NCBI RefSeq assembly: GCF_003945595.2
Contig: NW_024104331.1
Coordinates: 1,091,713 to 1,155,712, forward strand
DNA: 64,000 bases
Direction: 5' to 3'
Source of the DNA: Pipra filicauda
Taxonomy: Eukaryota; Chordata; Aves; Passeriformes; Pipridae
Position 1 is the stretch's first letter; each line of letters opens with the position of its first letter. Shown here piece by piece: positions 10,001 to 57,262 of the stretch. A model generated the notes under the pieces. That model searched no databases, was not told the DNA's origin, and was given only the letters and a program-made list of their open reading frames with translations. The translations under genes were made by a program, and so were the position numbers.

Positions 10001-13000
10001 GCACGTGCAGGAGGATTTCCCTGCGCCTTGGAGCTCTGCCCAGGAGCCCTTCCGTGACAGAACTGCTCCAAGCGCCTCTCCTCGCAAGTAGAAATCATAA
10101 CGTGTTTTTCTGCGTCCGTTGTGCTTTTCTCGTCGTCATGTGCCTTTCGGTTCCTCTTTTTGCCATCCAGACGTTTCCCCTTTTTCTTTCCTTTGGAATT
10201 TTTTTTTTTTATTTCTCCCCCTGTCTCGTTTTGGGGTTTGGAGGTTCGGTACCGCCCCGGGATCCGGCGGCACAACCGTGGGACAGGCACTACCCAGGGC
10301 CCTGGCGCTCCACCCCTCCCTGCGTGGTTTTGGCTGCGCTGGGCTCTAGGGAAGGGCCATCCAGGGGGTCCCAGGAGCCCCATGAAACACCTGCCACGAC
10401 TTCACCCACCTGCCTTCCATCGTGGGGAATGGACACACGGGAGATGTCTCCAGCTAAAAGAGTCCTCGATCCCCATAGGATCTGGCAGGCGGCATCACAC
10501 CTCCCTAAAACTCCTCCGAAACCCCCAAAGAGAAACTCCCATGAACTCCAACAGCTCTGAACAAAGCCCAGTGTTTCCAGTTGTGCTATCCACCTTTGGG
10601 TATTTTTGGAGGAGATGGGATGTCCTTAGGTGCTCCATAACCTTTACATGAATAGTTCCTTTTCTCTGCATAAGCACATTCTTAAAGGAGCGTTGGGCTT
10701 TCATTCTCCACTTACTCCAACCGTCGGACTTCTCTGTTCACTTGTTTAAATCAAGCATAAAGCTCTAACTGTTCTTTGAATATTTATGACTAGTTTTTAT
10801 CTCATGCCATGCATACAAAACATACTTGATTTCTTTCCTAAAAGTTTTTTCAAGTGCGAAGTTTTAAAAACATGTGGCTTTTATTGCAGGCAGGAATGAA
10901 TAACAGCATTCCACCCATAACCACATTAAATGGAACAGTAATATTCATATGCGTAAGGGCAAAAGCTGCCTTGTTTCCTATTTGCAGTTGAACTCTGAAA
11001 TTAATTAAGGACTAAAAGGATCTGACAGTCATTAGGATCTTTTAAAAGGGAGTGGAAGTGGCAGATGGGACCCACGCTCCGAAAAGCGCGGCCGTGCTAT
11101 CAATAGCAGGGAGGATGTGAGCCCTGAACATGCTCCTCGTTGTCGGGGCTGTTGTGGGGAGAGGAGGATCGCGGTCCCGGCCGACGAAGAACGGCACTTT
11201 CGTGACTCCACAACCGCAGGATTCACGTCAGTGGCACTCGTGCTCCTCTAAGTCACTTTGCAGCTTTTGAAAGCCCCGGCTGGTCCCGCCGCTGCCGCGG
11301 TTATTGGTGCTGCATCCCGAGCACAGGGCGCCCGTCAGGGGCTGGTGCTGGGGAATGGGGGGGTCCTGGATCCCCCTGGGAAACCATAAATCCCCTAATG
11401 GCAGCAGCATCACTCCTGATGCTCCACGGGGTGTGTGCACTTGGCTCTCTCTGGTCCGTGAGTGGCCAAGGATGCAGGTGTGGGCGTGCACACGTGTGGA
11501 GTGTCTCCCTGGGGATGCTGGTTGGTGTGAGGGCTGGCAACAAAACGTACTGATATATATAAAATGGGGACAACTGGGAGGACAGGTGAGCCCCAAGGCT
11601 GTATGGAGTGCCAACGGTGACTTCTGCAGCCATAGCCTTTTCTAGGCATTCAAATGACGAATAAAACCTGGCCCCAGGCAACCAGGTGGGAATCTCCAAC
11701 TGATTTTCCCTGCTCACAGCATTTCATGCCAGGATCTGAAACTCTTGCTAAAGCCCTCCTCGTCCTCCTCCTCTTCCTCCTCCTCTTGCTGCCCCAAGCA
11801 AGGATCTTGGGCGCCAGGGCTGCATACACAGACAGTAAGGTGGGTAACCACAGCTCCCATGGGTTTAATGGGTGTCCCAGCTCAGGATCCAGTCTCAAGC
11901 TGCAGCTGTGCCCTTGGAAGTGGGTGCTGAGCAGGGCCCCCCACTGCAGGTATTGCCCGACCCTGGGGCACAGCAGCCTCCGAGCAGAGCCCAGTGCAGC
12001 CCTGCTGGAGTCGTCATCGGGCCGCTCTGGCAGCTGGTCCCTTGCCCAAGCAAAAGCTTCTCCTGATTTATGTCTGGGGCAGCCGCTGCCTTTTCTCCCC
12101 CCCACTTTCCCCTAATTTCTTCCCCTGGGCCCCGCAGCTTCCTCCCGCAGGAACCTCTGCCTCCAGCGCCCACAATTGCCCCGTGGGAGCCCGTTTTGGC
12201 AGCGGCACTCAGGGGTTAAAAATTGTCACCATCGTGCACCCCATTGGCCCCAGCATCTGTTGTTTGATTTATGAATGAATAGCACGCTCCCTCCCTGCAT
12301 GCTGCTCTCAGATCCCCTTCCCTGAGCTACAAAATAGATCCAGACACCCGCATGGCCCTACTGAGTGCCGAGCTCCTGAGAGTTTGCGATGAATTTTTAA
12401 TAGAAAGCTTCCTATAAGCCTCTGCACTCGCTGCTCTGCTGTCGAAACGAGTGGCTCTGCTGCTAAAGAGCAGCTCAAATGAATTAAAAACTACAGAGGA
12501 GCCTGTAAGGGGAGTAATCCCAGCGAGTAATGATTTAAAGAGCCGCTGACCTCCCTGCGATGTGAACAGTAGCTTTTAAGTATTTGTAAAGAGGCCCGTG
12601 CAAATCCCGGGTCTGATATTCTGTTAAACCTCCTCAGGAGTGCAGGGAGGGTGGTAGAGGAATAATCCCCACGTGTCGACACCTCCTGGTTTGTGGAGGG
12701 CCAGAGCAATGGGAGTTTTGCTGCCTGTTTGAGACTCTGAATCCTGCTGTGCTGGAAAAGGATAATTCAAATGAAAACTCATTCCTGTTCAGGCACGGTG
12801 CTGTGGGTCCCTGGAGCTCTGGGATGGCTTCTCTTGCATGAACATCTCCTGCAGAAGTAGCCACTGGGTTGCTTTGCTGGGCTTTGCATCTCCAGAGGTC
12901 TCCAGGCAGTTTGGGGTTGTGGGGAGCCTGGGTTGTCACTACTCTGTGGTTTGGGTCTCATATTGCTGCAAGTCAGCAGCTGGCTTTGTACCTATGTGCA

Positions 13001-13227
13001 GGGCCGTGCTGTGGGGTATGGGGGTGACTCTGCATCCCACCACCCTGAAGTCAAGAACAAGTCAGGGTGGGAGGTCAGAGGGTGGTGTAGAAAGTGGATT
13101 TTGGGGAAGGAGCAAGACATGGTACTCAGAACACCTGTGATTACATCTGTGAGTGACTCAGGGTCATTTGGATAGTGCTTTGAGGAATCAAGGTCTTTTA
13201 TTCAGTGGCCCCTCCAACAGGTTGCTC

Positions 13228-13310
13228 CCAGTATAAAAAGGGATTAGACAAATTTTTGGATGGCAGGGCTGTGATACAGCCACTGGATAAAACAGTGAAG
13301 GCAGGGAATG
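13228..13310 (+). mobile_element. Ancient CR1/L3-like relic
   Basis: AAAAAGGGATTAGACAAATT and the following GGATGGCAGGGCTGTGAT resemble the 3' part of old CR1/L3 elements. The match is short and from memory. Confidence 0.4.
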
Positions 13311-13527
13311 ACGAGCATCCTGCTCCAGGGAGGCAGCTCAGTCCTGCAGGGGCCCAGCCTAAAATCACTCCACGGCTCTTCGGGGACCGTGAGGTGACAC
13401 CCACCCCCCGCAGCTCCCGGGACTGGGCGGTGACAGGTAACACCCCCAGGGCTGTGCAGAGCAGAGGTTGAGGAACTGCGGGGTCTGTTTAGCAGCGGGA
13501 AGGGGCAGGAGAGGCACCGGTGCGGGG

Positions 13528-13655
13528 GTGTCAGAACCCAGAGCTGTGCGGGGCGGGATGGAGAGTGTCAGCACCGCGGAGGGTGTCAGCACCCCGGAGG
13601 GGTCAGCATTCCGGGCCGGTGTGGGGGTGTCAGCGGACCGGGGGCTGTCAGCATC
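13528..13655 (+). repeat. TGTCAG-containing minisatellite at the edge of the CpG island
   Basis: TGTCAG (once GGTCAG) recurs at 13529, 13566, 13584, 13602, 13629 and 13647, spaced 37, 18, 18, 27 and 18 bases. Nearly all spacings are multiples of nine. Confidence 0.7.
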
Positions 13656-13657
13656 CT

Positions 13658-13706
13658 GCCCCATCCCATCCCATCCCGTCCCGTCCCTCCCCGTCCCGCC
13701 CCGTCG
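13658..13706 (+). repeat. (CCATC/CCGTC)n pentamer repeat
   Basis: A pyrimidine-rich pentamer array in the CpG island, with CCATC units changing to CCGTC units. Confidence 0.85.
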
Positions 13707-15104
13707 CGGAGCCCCGGCGCCAACCAGCGGCCCCGCCGCCGCACTGCAGCGCTGCCCCGCACGCTCCCTGTGCCCCCCCGACCCGCTCATCCCTCCGTAC
13801 CCCCCACATCGGGGGCACAGAGGGGGCACCGGGATGGGACGTGCCCGAGCCCCGGCAAACCCCGGCCCCGCCCGCAGCTCTGCCCCCCGCTCCCGGGTTT
13901 CTGCGGGTCACCCCGCGCTGCTGAACGGGGGGCGAAAAATAGAACTAAACTTTCACCTAAAAAGGGCAGACTTGGAGCGCCGGTAACGGCGGGGGACGGC
14001 CCGACACGCGGGGCTGGCTGGGCTCGGAGCTGTGCCCGGCGGCGGTTCGACGGCCCCGGTTCGCCCGGCGCGGATCGCGGGGGTGTCCCGGTGTAACGGG
14101 GCGCTGAGACGCGGGAACCGCCTCTCCTCATAATGAAAAAAAAAATATATATATACATATTATATTTTTTTTTCTTCTTCTTCTTTTGGAGAAACACCGG
14201 TTTTTTCTGGGTCTTGCGCAGCCCGGTCTGGGCTCGCTCCTCCGGGCACCGCGGCTTGCGGGGGAAAACGGTTCATTACTTCGTGGAGGGAGTTCTGGAA
14301 AAAGAGGGTGTTTTTTGGTGTTGGGGTTTATTTTGGTTTGTTTTTAAGGAGATTTGCGTTTTGCACCGTGCAGCGCGGAGCCGGGAACGCTGCGGCCCGG
14401 CCGGCTCCGCTCTCGACGGGCCGTCCCGGTGCCCAAACAGCATCAGGCTGAGCTCAACCCCGGGGAACAGCCGGGCAGGACGGGCAGAGGAACCTCCACC
14501 TCCGCCCCGGTGGTTCGGGCAGCCGCCTTCGTTGTGTTCCCGCAGCACCGGTGGCTTCGCCGCGAATTTTCTCGCCAACGATTCCGGCCGGAGCCGCCGG
14601 CCCTGCCCGCAGCCGCAGCCCCGGGGGAGCCGCCGCGGGCGCTGCGGGCGCCGCGGGACTGCCGGGGATCGAGGCGGCTCTCAATTTTGGGGAGTACGAC
14701 GGGCGGAGGTCGGGCAGCCGCGGTTTTCAGAGCAGGCCATGGGGTGAACCTCCTCCGGCGGTGGTCCCCGGCGGTCCCCGGCGGCTCCCCCCGTCCCGCC
14801 ACGGCCGAGCCCACGCGGGGGCCGCGGGAGCGCTGGGGGGCCGGGGGACGTGCTCGATCTGCAGCCGCTCTGCGCTGCCGCGGCTGCGGCCCCAAACCGG
14901 CCCCACCGCACCCCAAAACCTGCCCCGGCGGCCGCCAGACCCCACCGGGGCCCCGACGTGCGGGGGTGTGTCCTCCCCGAGCCCACGCCTCTTTTCATGG
15001 AGGCCACGCCTCCTTTCAGTATTAACCACTCCCCTTTCGTGGTGACCACGCCCCTATCCCCGCGGGAGTTTTGCGATGGGCGGGGCCAGGGGTCTCCCGC
15101 CGGC

Positions 15105-51732
<36,628 letters not shown>

Positions 51733-51974
51733 GAGGAACTCAGCTGTGCACCAATGTCTTTTAACTCAATCAGCCACCTTTTGCTCCTTTTGGTAGTGAC
51801 CAGAGCATAGTGATGCCTAAACCAAAGTCTCCCAAACCAAAAGCAAACCAGGATCCTCTGTATGCAAGCACGGGCAAACATCAAGCAAAGACGGACCAGG
51901 ACCTATGTTACATTTCAAGATGAACATCCACGAGGCTTGATGTGGTTCCCTTTGTGTGTCTTAAGTATGTGGAT

Positions 51975-51982
51975 TGTACATA
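51975..51982 (+). promoter_or_regulatory. Pumilio-type element TGTACATA, proximal 3' UTR
   Basis: The 8-mer matches UGUAHAUA, the Pumilio (PUM1/2) RNA-binding consensus. It is one of two in this 3' UTR. An 8-mer can occur by chance in 3 kb, so function is not shown. Confidence 0.35.
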
Positions 51983-52391
51983 GGGGGGGGAAAAAAAAAG
52001 GACATGTGGAATCAGATGTTTGTTACTCACAGAACACTTCTCAGTCATCTCACTCACACCTCTCCCCCTCAGAAAGAGTGAAGAAAAGCTTCACCCTTCC
52101 TCTGCAAAATGATTCAGAGAAGAGAAAAGACCAGGGAGTTGCCCAAACCATCTCTCTGCCAGAGCAAGAGGACTGAACTGAGAAAAAAAAAAAAAAAGGA
52201 GGGGGGAAAAAAAAAAAGGAAAAAAAAAAATCCCATTTTCTCTTCTCCTTCCCTTCCCACTGGTGTAGGGTCCCTGACCACCAAAGAGCTCCGGAACGAC
52301 GCCAGAGCAGTCGGGTTTACAGCACAACCGCGGGGATCGGGCACGGCGGGGCTGGGCCGGCGTCAGCCACGTGAACAGGAGCTGTGATGTG

Positions 52392-52442
<51 letters not shown>
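52392..52442 (+). repeat. (ATT)17 microsatellite in the RUNX3 3' UTR
   Basis: Seventeen uninterrupted ATT units. As RNA this is (AUU)n, complementary to the (AAU)n tract 1.3 kb downstream in the same transcript. Confidence 0.95.
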
Positions 52443-53758
52443 TGCTGTTGGCGACAGAGGTTGTATTGTTCATTTTTTTTGTCATTGTCGTCACTTTTAA
52501 AACAGTAACGTGGCTGATCCCCTGCCTGACCGGCCCCTTTTCTCTATGTTTACACACGAGATGTACTTTTTACGCGACGTGTTTTGTTTTGTTTTGTTTG
52601 CTCTTCTGTCCTGACCTCACCACTCAGTTCTTTGCTCCTCTTAGCAGATCTCAGTGATGGTGGCTGAAGTGAAGGTGGCATTCAGGACAATCCAAGACGG
52701 ATGAGATGCACTTCCAAGCGCGTTAGCTGCAAAAGGGACTCGGGGGCCTTTGGCATGACCTTGCCACTGCTCTCTGGGTCTTCTTTCCTCCTCTCTGAGT
52801 GGCAACACATGCAGCTGGTGGCAAAGCATCATTATTCTGTTATGATTCTTTCCCACATTTTCACTCAGAGTGGATTGACACGATGACTTTTTATTTTGAC
52901 TTACACTTGGTTCATGCTGAAAGCTCTAACTGAGATTTGGAGAAAGGAGCACTTTTTACACTTGGTGGTTGGGAATATTGTGAAGTGATGTTATCTAGTC
53001 TTTTCCATCCCCTCACCCTCCTTCCCTCCCCCTCAAGCGACCCAGAGCATGGGTATCATGCTGTAGATGAATAAGCTGAAGAAGGGGCACTAAAGGTACC
53101 ATTGGCCCATCAATGACCGGTTGCATCTTGTGGCATTTGGAGGAACCAGCTCTCCCAGGCACCCTCGTAGCTGATACCAAAGACATTGCAACCAAACAGG
53201 GCCATGATGGGAGGTCGTAGGCAGCTGGAGGGGCTGTCTGGGCTCCTCCAAGCCGGGGTCAGTGGTTTGGCTCTGATGCACAATGCAGGGTTTGTCACCT
53301 CCTGCAAGCCAGCTGGGCTTTATGCTGGCATGGGAATTGGGACTGGATTCATGATTCCCTGCCCTGGCAGGGCTGAGGGTGTGTGGATGGGTTCCTGGGG
53401 AATGTGTAACTGCAGTACCCACTGCCCTCCAGAGCCTCCCCTGCAGCGAGGGGACACGGACAGTCCCAGCCCCCAGCGCCACCAGTAGCCGAGCCTTTGC
53501 CTTTTACTTTTTTACCGTGAACATCAGAAAATTGAAACCCCATAGCTGCCCCCCTGGGCCCCTCCGCCTCAGTCACACCATCACAGCCACGTCACCTGTC
53601 CCCAAATCTCAGCTGGCAGCTTGTCAGCCCTCGGTCGAGGCACAGAGCGTTGTAATTGCACTACCACGTCGAGACTGGAGCAAGACATCCCGGCTTGGTT
53701 GGAAAGCTGCGATGACCACTCACGAGTTCCGTAAGCAACAAGAAGAACAACTCCTTTA

Positions 53759-53811
53759 AATAATAATAATAATAATGATAATTATAATAATAATAATAAT
53801 AATAATAAAAA
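53759..53811 (+). repeat. (AAT)n microsatellite in the RUNX3 3' UTR
   Basis: Six AAT units, a short interruption, then about eight more. The tract has opposite sense to the (ATT)17 repeat upstream in the same 3' UTR. Confidence 0.95.
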
Positions 53812-54075
53812 ATAAAAAGCCTTACCCCAGCAAAACTGCAACCTTCACTTGCCTTAGCGCCAGCAGGCACCGCGCCGGCGCTCGCCGGCTCTGGAACTGG
53901 ACCACGGCAGCCTGTGTTTGATGCATTTACGTTTTTCATCCACTGACTGAAAGCACAAAGGAAACAAGGCATTCGTAGTACTAGGTTAATTTAAGACTGT
54001 TTGTAATGAATTTTAAAAGAGAAAATAATAGGAATGGCAACGATGTTGTTTTTATGACATATTGTCATGTGAAGG

Positions 54076-54083
54076 TGTAAATA
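54076..54083 (+). promoter_or_regulatory. Pumilio-type element TGTAAATA, distal 3' UTR
   Basis: This second UGUAHAUA match lies 61 bases before the miR-130/301-type site. Pumilio binding near miRNA sites is known to open structure in some transcripts; that link is inference here. Confidence 0.35.
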
Positions 54084-54136
54084 GATGCACCTCTGTTGTA
54101 TGCAAATGGTCACGAGACAGGCCAATGTTTTTTGCT

Positions 54137-54144
54137 TTGCACTA
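54137..54144 (+). promoter_or_regulatory. miR-130/301-type seed match in the RUNX3 3' UTR
   Basis: TTGCACTA is an 8-mer match to the seed of the miR-130/301 family, which is reported to target RUNX3 in mammals. Its place in the AT-rich distal 3' UTR suits access. Function is inferred. Confidence 0.45.
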
Positions 54145-54792
54145 TAATTTGCTTTTTTAAAAAAATGCACAATCGCTTGTACAGTAAAACCCCTTTGTCT
54201 GGCTCACAGAATATTTAACTATAAAATCTAATTTTTGGTCTTATTTGTTATAATAATATAATTCTTAAGTGTGTTGAAGGATACGATTCTTAATAATGCT
54301 TCTAATACTTGTACGTGCAGGGTAAAATAACACCAGACTAAGGAGATGAGAACAAAGATCTTTGTAGATAAAAAAGGCTGAAGTTTTTGTTTGTTTTTTT
54401 TAATGATGTCTTACAGTGGACATTAAAAAAAAAATGCTAGCGATACCAAAAAATGTGGTTATTTGTGTAATATACCAGCCCTACTTGAAGGTAATGCCCT
54501 ATATTTAATATGTAGCCCAACTTTTTAACCTGTAGCACTTGTCACTGGGGAGGGGGGGTGGGAGGGGAGAGGAAGAGGAGGGTCTGCTCCTGTTGAAGTC
54601 ACTGGAAGAAGCTGTGACTTCCCTGAGAACAGTCGGGCTCTGTCGGGAGCGGGTGGGGATGGCGTGGGGTCGAAGCCATGGCACAGTGGTCAGTTCTGCT
54701 TCTCTGGTAACGGTGTCGATGTTCTTATCCAATGTACGTGATTATAGAGCCAGGCCTCCATGTAATCATGTTAATGACTTTCCATGTGGAAT

Positions 54793-54798
54793 AATAAA
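54793..54798 (+). promoter_or_regulatory. RUNX3: RUNX3 polyadenylation signal AATAAA
   Basis: The canonical hexamer follows the AT-rich end of the 3' UTR. Cleavage is expected about 15-25 bases downstream, near 54815. Composition shifts to GC-richer sequence just after it, as expected at the end of a transcript. Confidence 0.75.
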
Positions 54799-56093
54799 CG
54801 TATGGTTACAAGTCTCCCCGGTGCCTTCCGCCTGCTCACTTCTCGCTGCGGGGAGCAGGTCTGTGCCCCGCCGCAGAGGAAGGTTCCTCACGCTGCTTTT
54901 TGTCCAGGGTCTAATTTTGGCACCTCTTTGAGCACCACGGTGCCCAGACGTGGTGTTTGAGGGGGGTTCATGGCTGGTCTCAATCGCAGTTTGGCCCAAG
55001 GAGGCATCGCAAGGGTGCCCAGGGAGGAGGGCGGGCAGGGATGTGATGGGCTGGGGGGACCCAAGCTCTGAGAAAACCCCTTTGTGCTTCTCCAAGGTGG
55101 GTCTGGACCACTAACCCTGCGCTGGGGTAGACCTGGCAAGGTGATCCCTGCATCCCAGCCAAGCATCCCGCTCCCTGCCCTCCGCCTGTCATCGCCGCGC
55201 CGCTTCCCGAGCCACAAAAGCTCCAGCACAAATCTTCGGCGGGACCCAAACTCCCAGGCGGTCCAAGCCCAAACCCTTTAGCACTCACCACTCGCCTCCA
55301 GAACCCAAATGACTGAAAAGGCAAAAATGAAAGAATCCCAGCCTACAATAGCATCCCATGCCAAGGCGCTGCAGGCTGGGGCTCCCGAGGAGCCGAGTCA
55401 CTCAGCGCCAGAGTTATTCATGATCCCGGGGAAGGAACGCCGGGGCCATGCCAGCGCCGTGCCCGAGAGCAGGGAGGACGTGCTGGAGCCAGTGCTCTGC
55501 CTCCTCTTTGCAGCATCTCTGTAGGCAAAGCCCTCAGCAGTGTTTGCATGGAAAAAGGGGAAAAAAAAAAAAAAAAGGGGGGGGGGGTGGAAATTAGGAA
55601 AAGCCCAAACCAAACCACAATAAATGCTCAGCCCTGGCTCCACAGCCCTGGCCAGCGGAAATGTGTTCCAAGGCAAACCCAAGACATAGCTGCCTTTTTC
55701 TTCACAGCTACTGGGAGAGGAAACACCCCGAGGTGTAGCTGTTATTTACAGGAACTTTCTGTTCCAAGTTGGGCTGTGCTTTTCTTGCAGCCTCGTTTAA
55801 AGCTGCAAAGGGAAGGAAAGGGAAAAGAAAAAGAGGATTAATAACAAGGGCTTTGTTGTAGTGATATGCACTGGGTCGTCCATGGGATCCATGGAATCAA
55901 GGGGGTGCCAGCCCTCTGCCAAGTGGTTTTGGTGCTGGTACCCATGGGGTGATGGCAGAGGGGGTGAGGATGTGGTTGGAGCAGGAGATGCTGGACCAAA
56001 GCAGTGCAAGGGGGGACATGGCAGCAGCTAAAATCCAGCTGGGAGGCCCAGGGAGGTGATGGTATTAAATACACCCAACACCTGAGAGCCAGA

Positions 56094-56242
56094 TGGGTGT
56101 TATTTTTATATGGGTATTATTTTTATATGGGCATTCTTTTTATATGGGCATTATTATTATTATTATTATATGGGTGATATTTTTATATGGGTGGTGTTTT
56201 TATATGGGTGATGTTTTTATATAGGTGATATTTTTATGTGGG
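56094..56242 (+). repeat. 17-bp minisatellite, eight copies
   Basis: Eight copies of TGGGTGATATTTTTATA with small changes. The fourth (56145-56170) has grown to 26 bp by an internal (ATT)n expansion. Confidence 0.92.
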
Positions 56243-57228
56243 CCACCTACCATGCACAGCATCCAGCGTGCTGCCACTGCATCTTGCTTATACACAAGTT
56301 TTGCACCAATTTAATGAATTTAAATAGGAAAGCTGGACCCCAGCATGGCAATGTGGGGATGTGGGGTGCACCAGCCTCTCCCAAAGGCTCCTGAGTACAC
56401 AAGAGCTCCTGCTGTTCCAGGGGGATGCTGGAAAACAGGACTGGAAGCAACAGCTTGGGGCAGCCAGAGCGGGAATGTTTGGGTTTTCTTTTGCAACAGA
56501 AAACTGAAAGGAGGGGAAAAAAAATCACTGGAGCTTGGAAGACTATTTTTTGAGCATTCAGATATTAAATTGCTTGGAGTTCAGGCTAAAAAAATCTCCT
56601 AGGAAAAATGAAGACTATTTCCTTTGAGATCAGAACTAACAAAATCTCAGCAAAAATCTTATTACATTCTCATTCCAGACCAAGCTCTAAACCCCAGCCT
56701 CTATTTTAATGACTCTGTTGTGTCCAAACTGCCTCAGTAAGTAATCTTTTAGCTTGCAAAGATTTGAAGGCTACGCAGAATACAGGACAAGGATCCTGGC
56801 TCTTGCCTTGGCCACACCATCCCGTGCCCTCATCAAGCCCTTAACGACCCCTGCACAAATGAGCAATCAGCATCACTAAGGCCCAATCCTGTTCCTCTGA
56901 AATAGGGCCAAAGAGAGGTGGAGAACACCCATCCTGCACTCCCAGAGACCCCCTAAACTTACAAACAGGGACACCCATCTCCTGGTCCAGCGTGAGATTC
57001 CCACTTTGGCATCATCTCCGTGGGCATCTGTGGGGGGTTAACCCTTCTGCAGGGCCTCCTGCTGGAAAGGATGGGGGGTTTGTTGGGGTTGGGGTGGGTG
57101 TTTTTGTGAATGCTGCCTATTTAGAAGCTAAATGATGGAAAACATGGAAAATTCATTAGGGTGTCTGGGAAAGTGTTTGGTTACACGTCATTCACATCCA
57201 CTCGCTCAGCGGGACCTCACGCCTTGGG

Positions 57229-57262
57229 GGAGATATATATTTATATATATTTGTATGTATAT
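57229..57262 (+). repeat. AT-rich (TA)n-like stretch
   Basis: GATATATATTTATATATATT followed by TGTATGTATATT. Low complexity. Confidence 0.8.

Larger units (their letters stand above)
4451..13227. other. Upstream non-coding flank, right part
   Basis: Besides the repeats listed, I see no supported exon. ORFs up to 281 codons occur on both strands but overlap each other and lack coding character. The interval 7800-8040 has a protein-like 103-codon frame discussed as a finding. The quiet AT-rich block 10640-11060 (with AACCACA at 10919) may be a conserved element. Confidence 0.6.
51733..54815 (+). other. RUNX3: RUNX3 3' UTR
   Basis: About 3.1 kb of non-coding sequence runs from the TAG to an AATAAA signal. 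The 5' part is mixed, with A-rich and G-rich runs (51983-51999, 52184-52230) that could cause internal oligo-dT priming. The last 800 bases (53980-54500) are AT-rich with few interruptions and look like a conserved regulatory block. Two trinucleotide repeats of opposite sense, two Pumilio-type elements and a miR-130/301-type seed match are listed separately. ORFs inside it are short and not credible. Confidence 0.85.

Noticed and set aside
10890..10952. A 63-bp exon-like block (acceptor ATTGCAG, donor GC|GTAAGG, ATG and 19 open codons) as the RUNX3 P1 first exon
   Set aside because: The peptide (MNNSIPPITT...) is not the known P1 N-terminus, and phase 0 at its end does not fit the shared acceptor at 15479, which needs one extra base. 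It lies in an AT-rich block that may be non-coding conserved DNA.
55309..55524. A 71-codon + frame just after the RUNX3 polyadenylation site
   Set aside because: It has no domain, no splice or promoter context and only modest length. It is probably chance.
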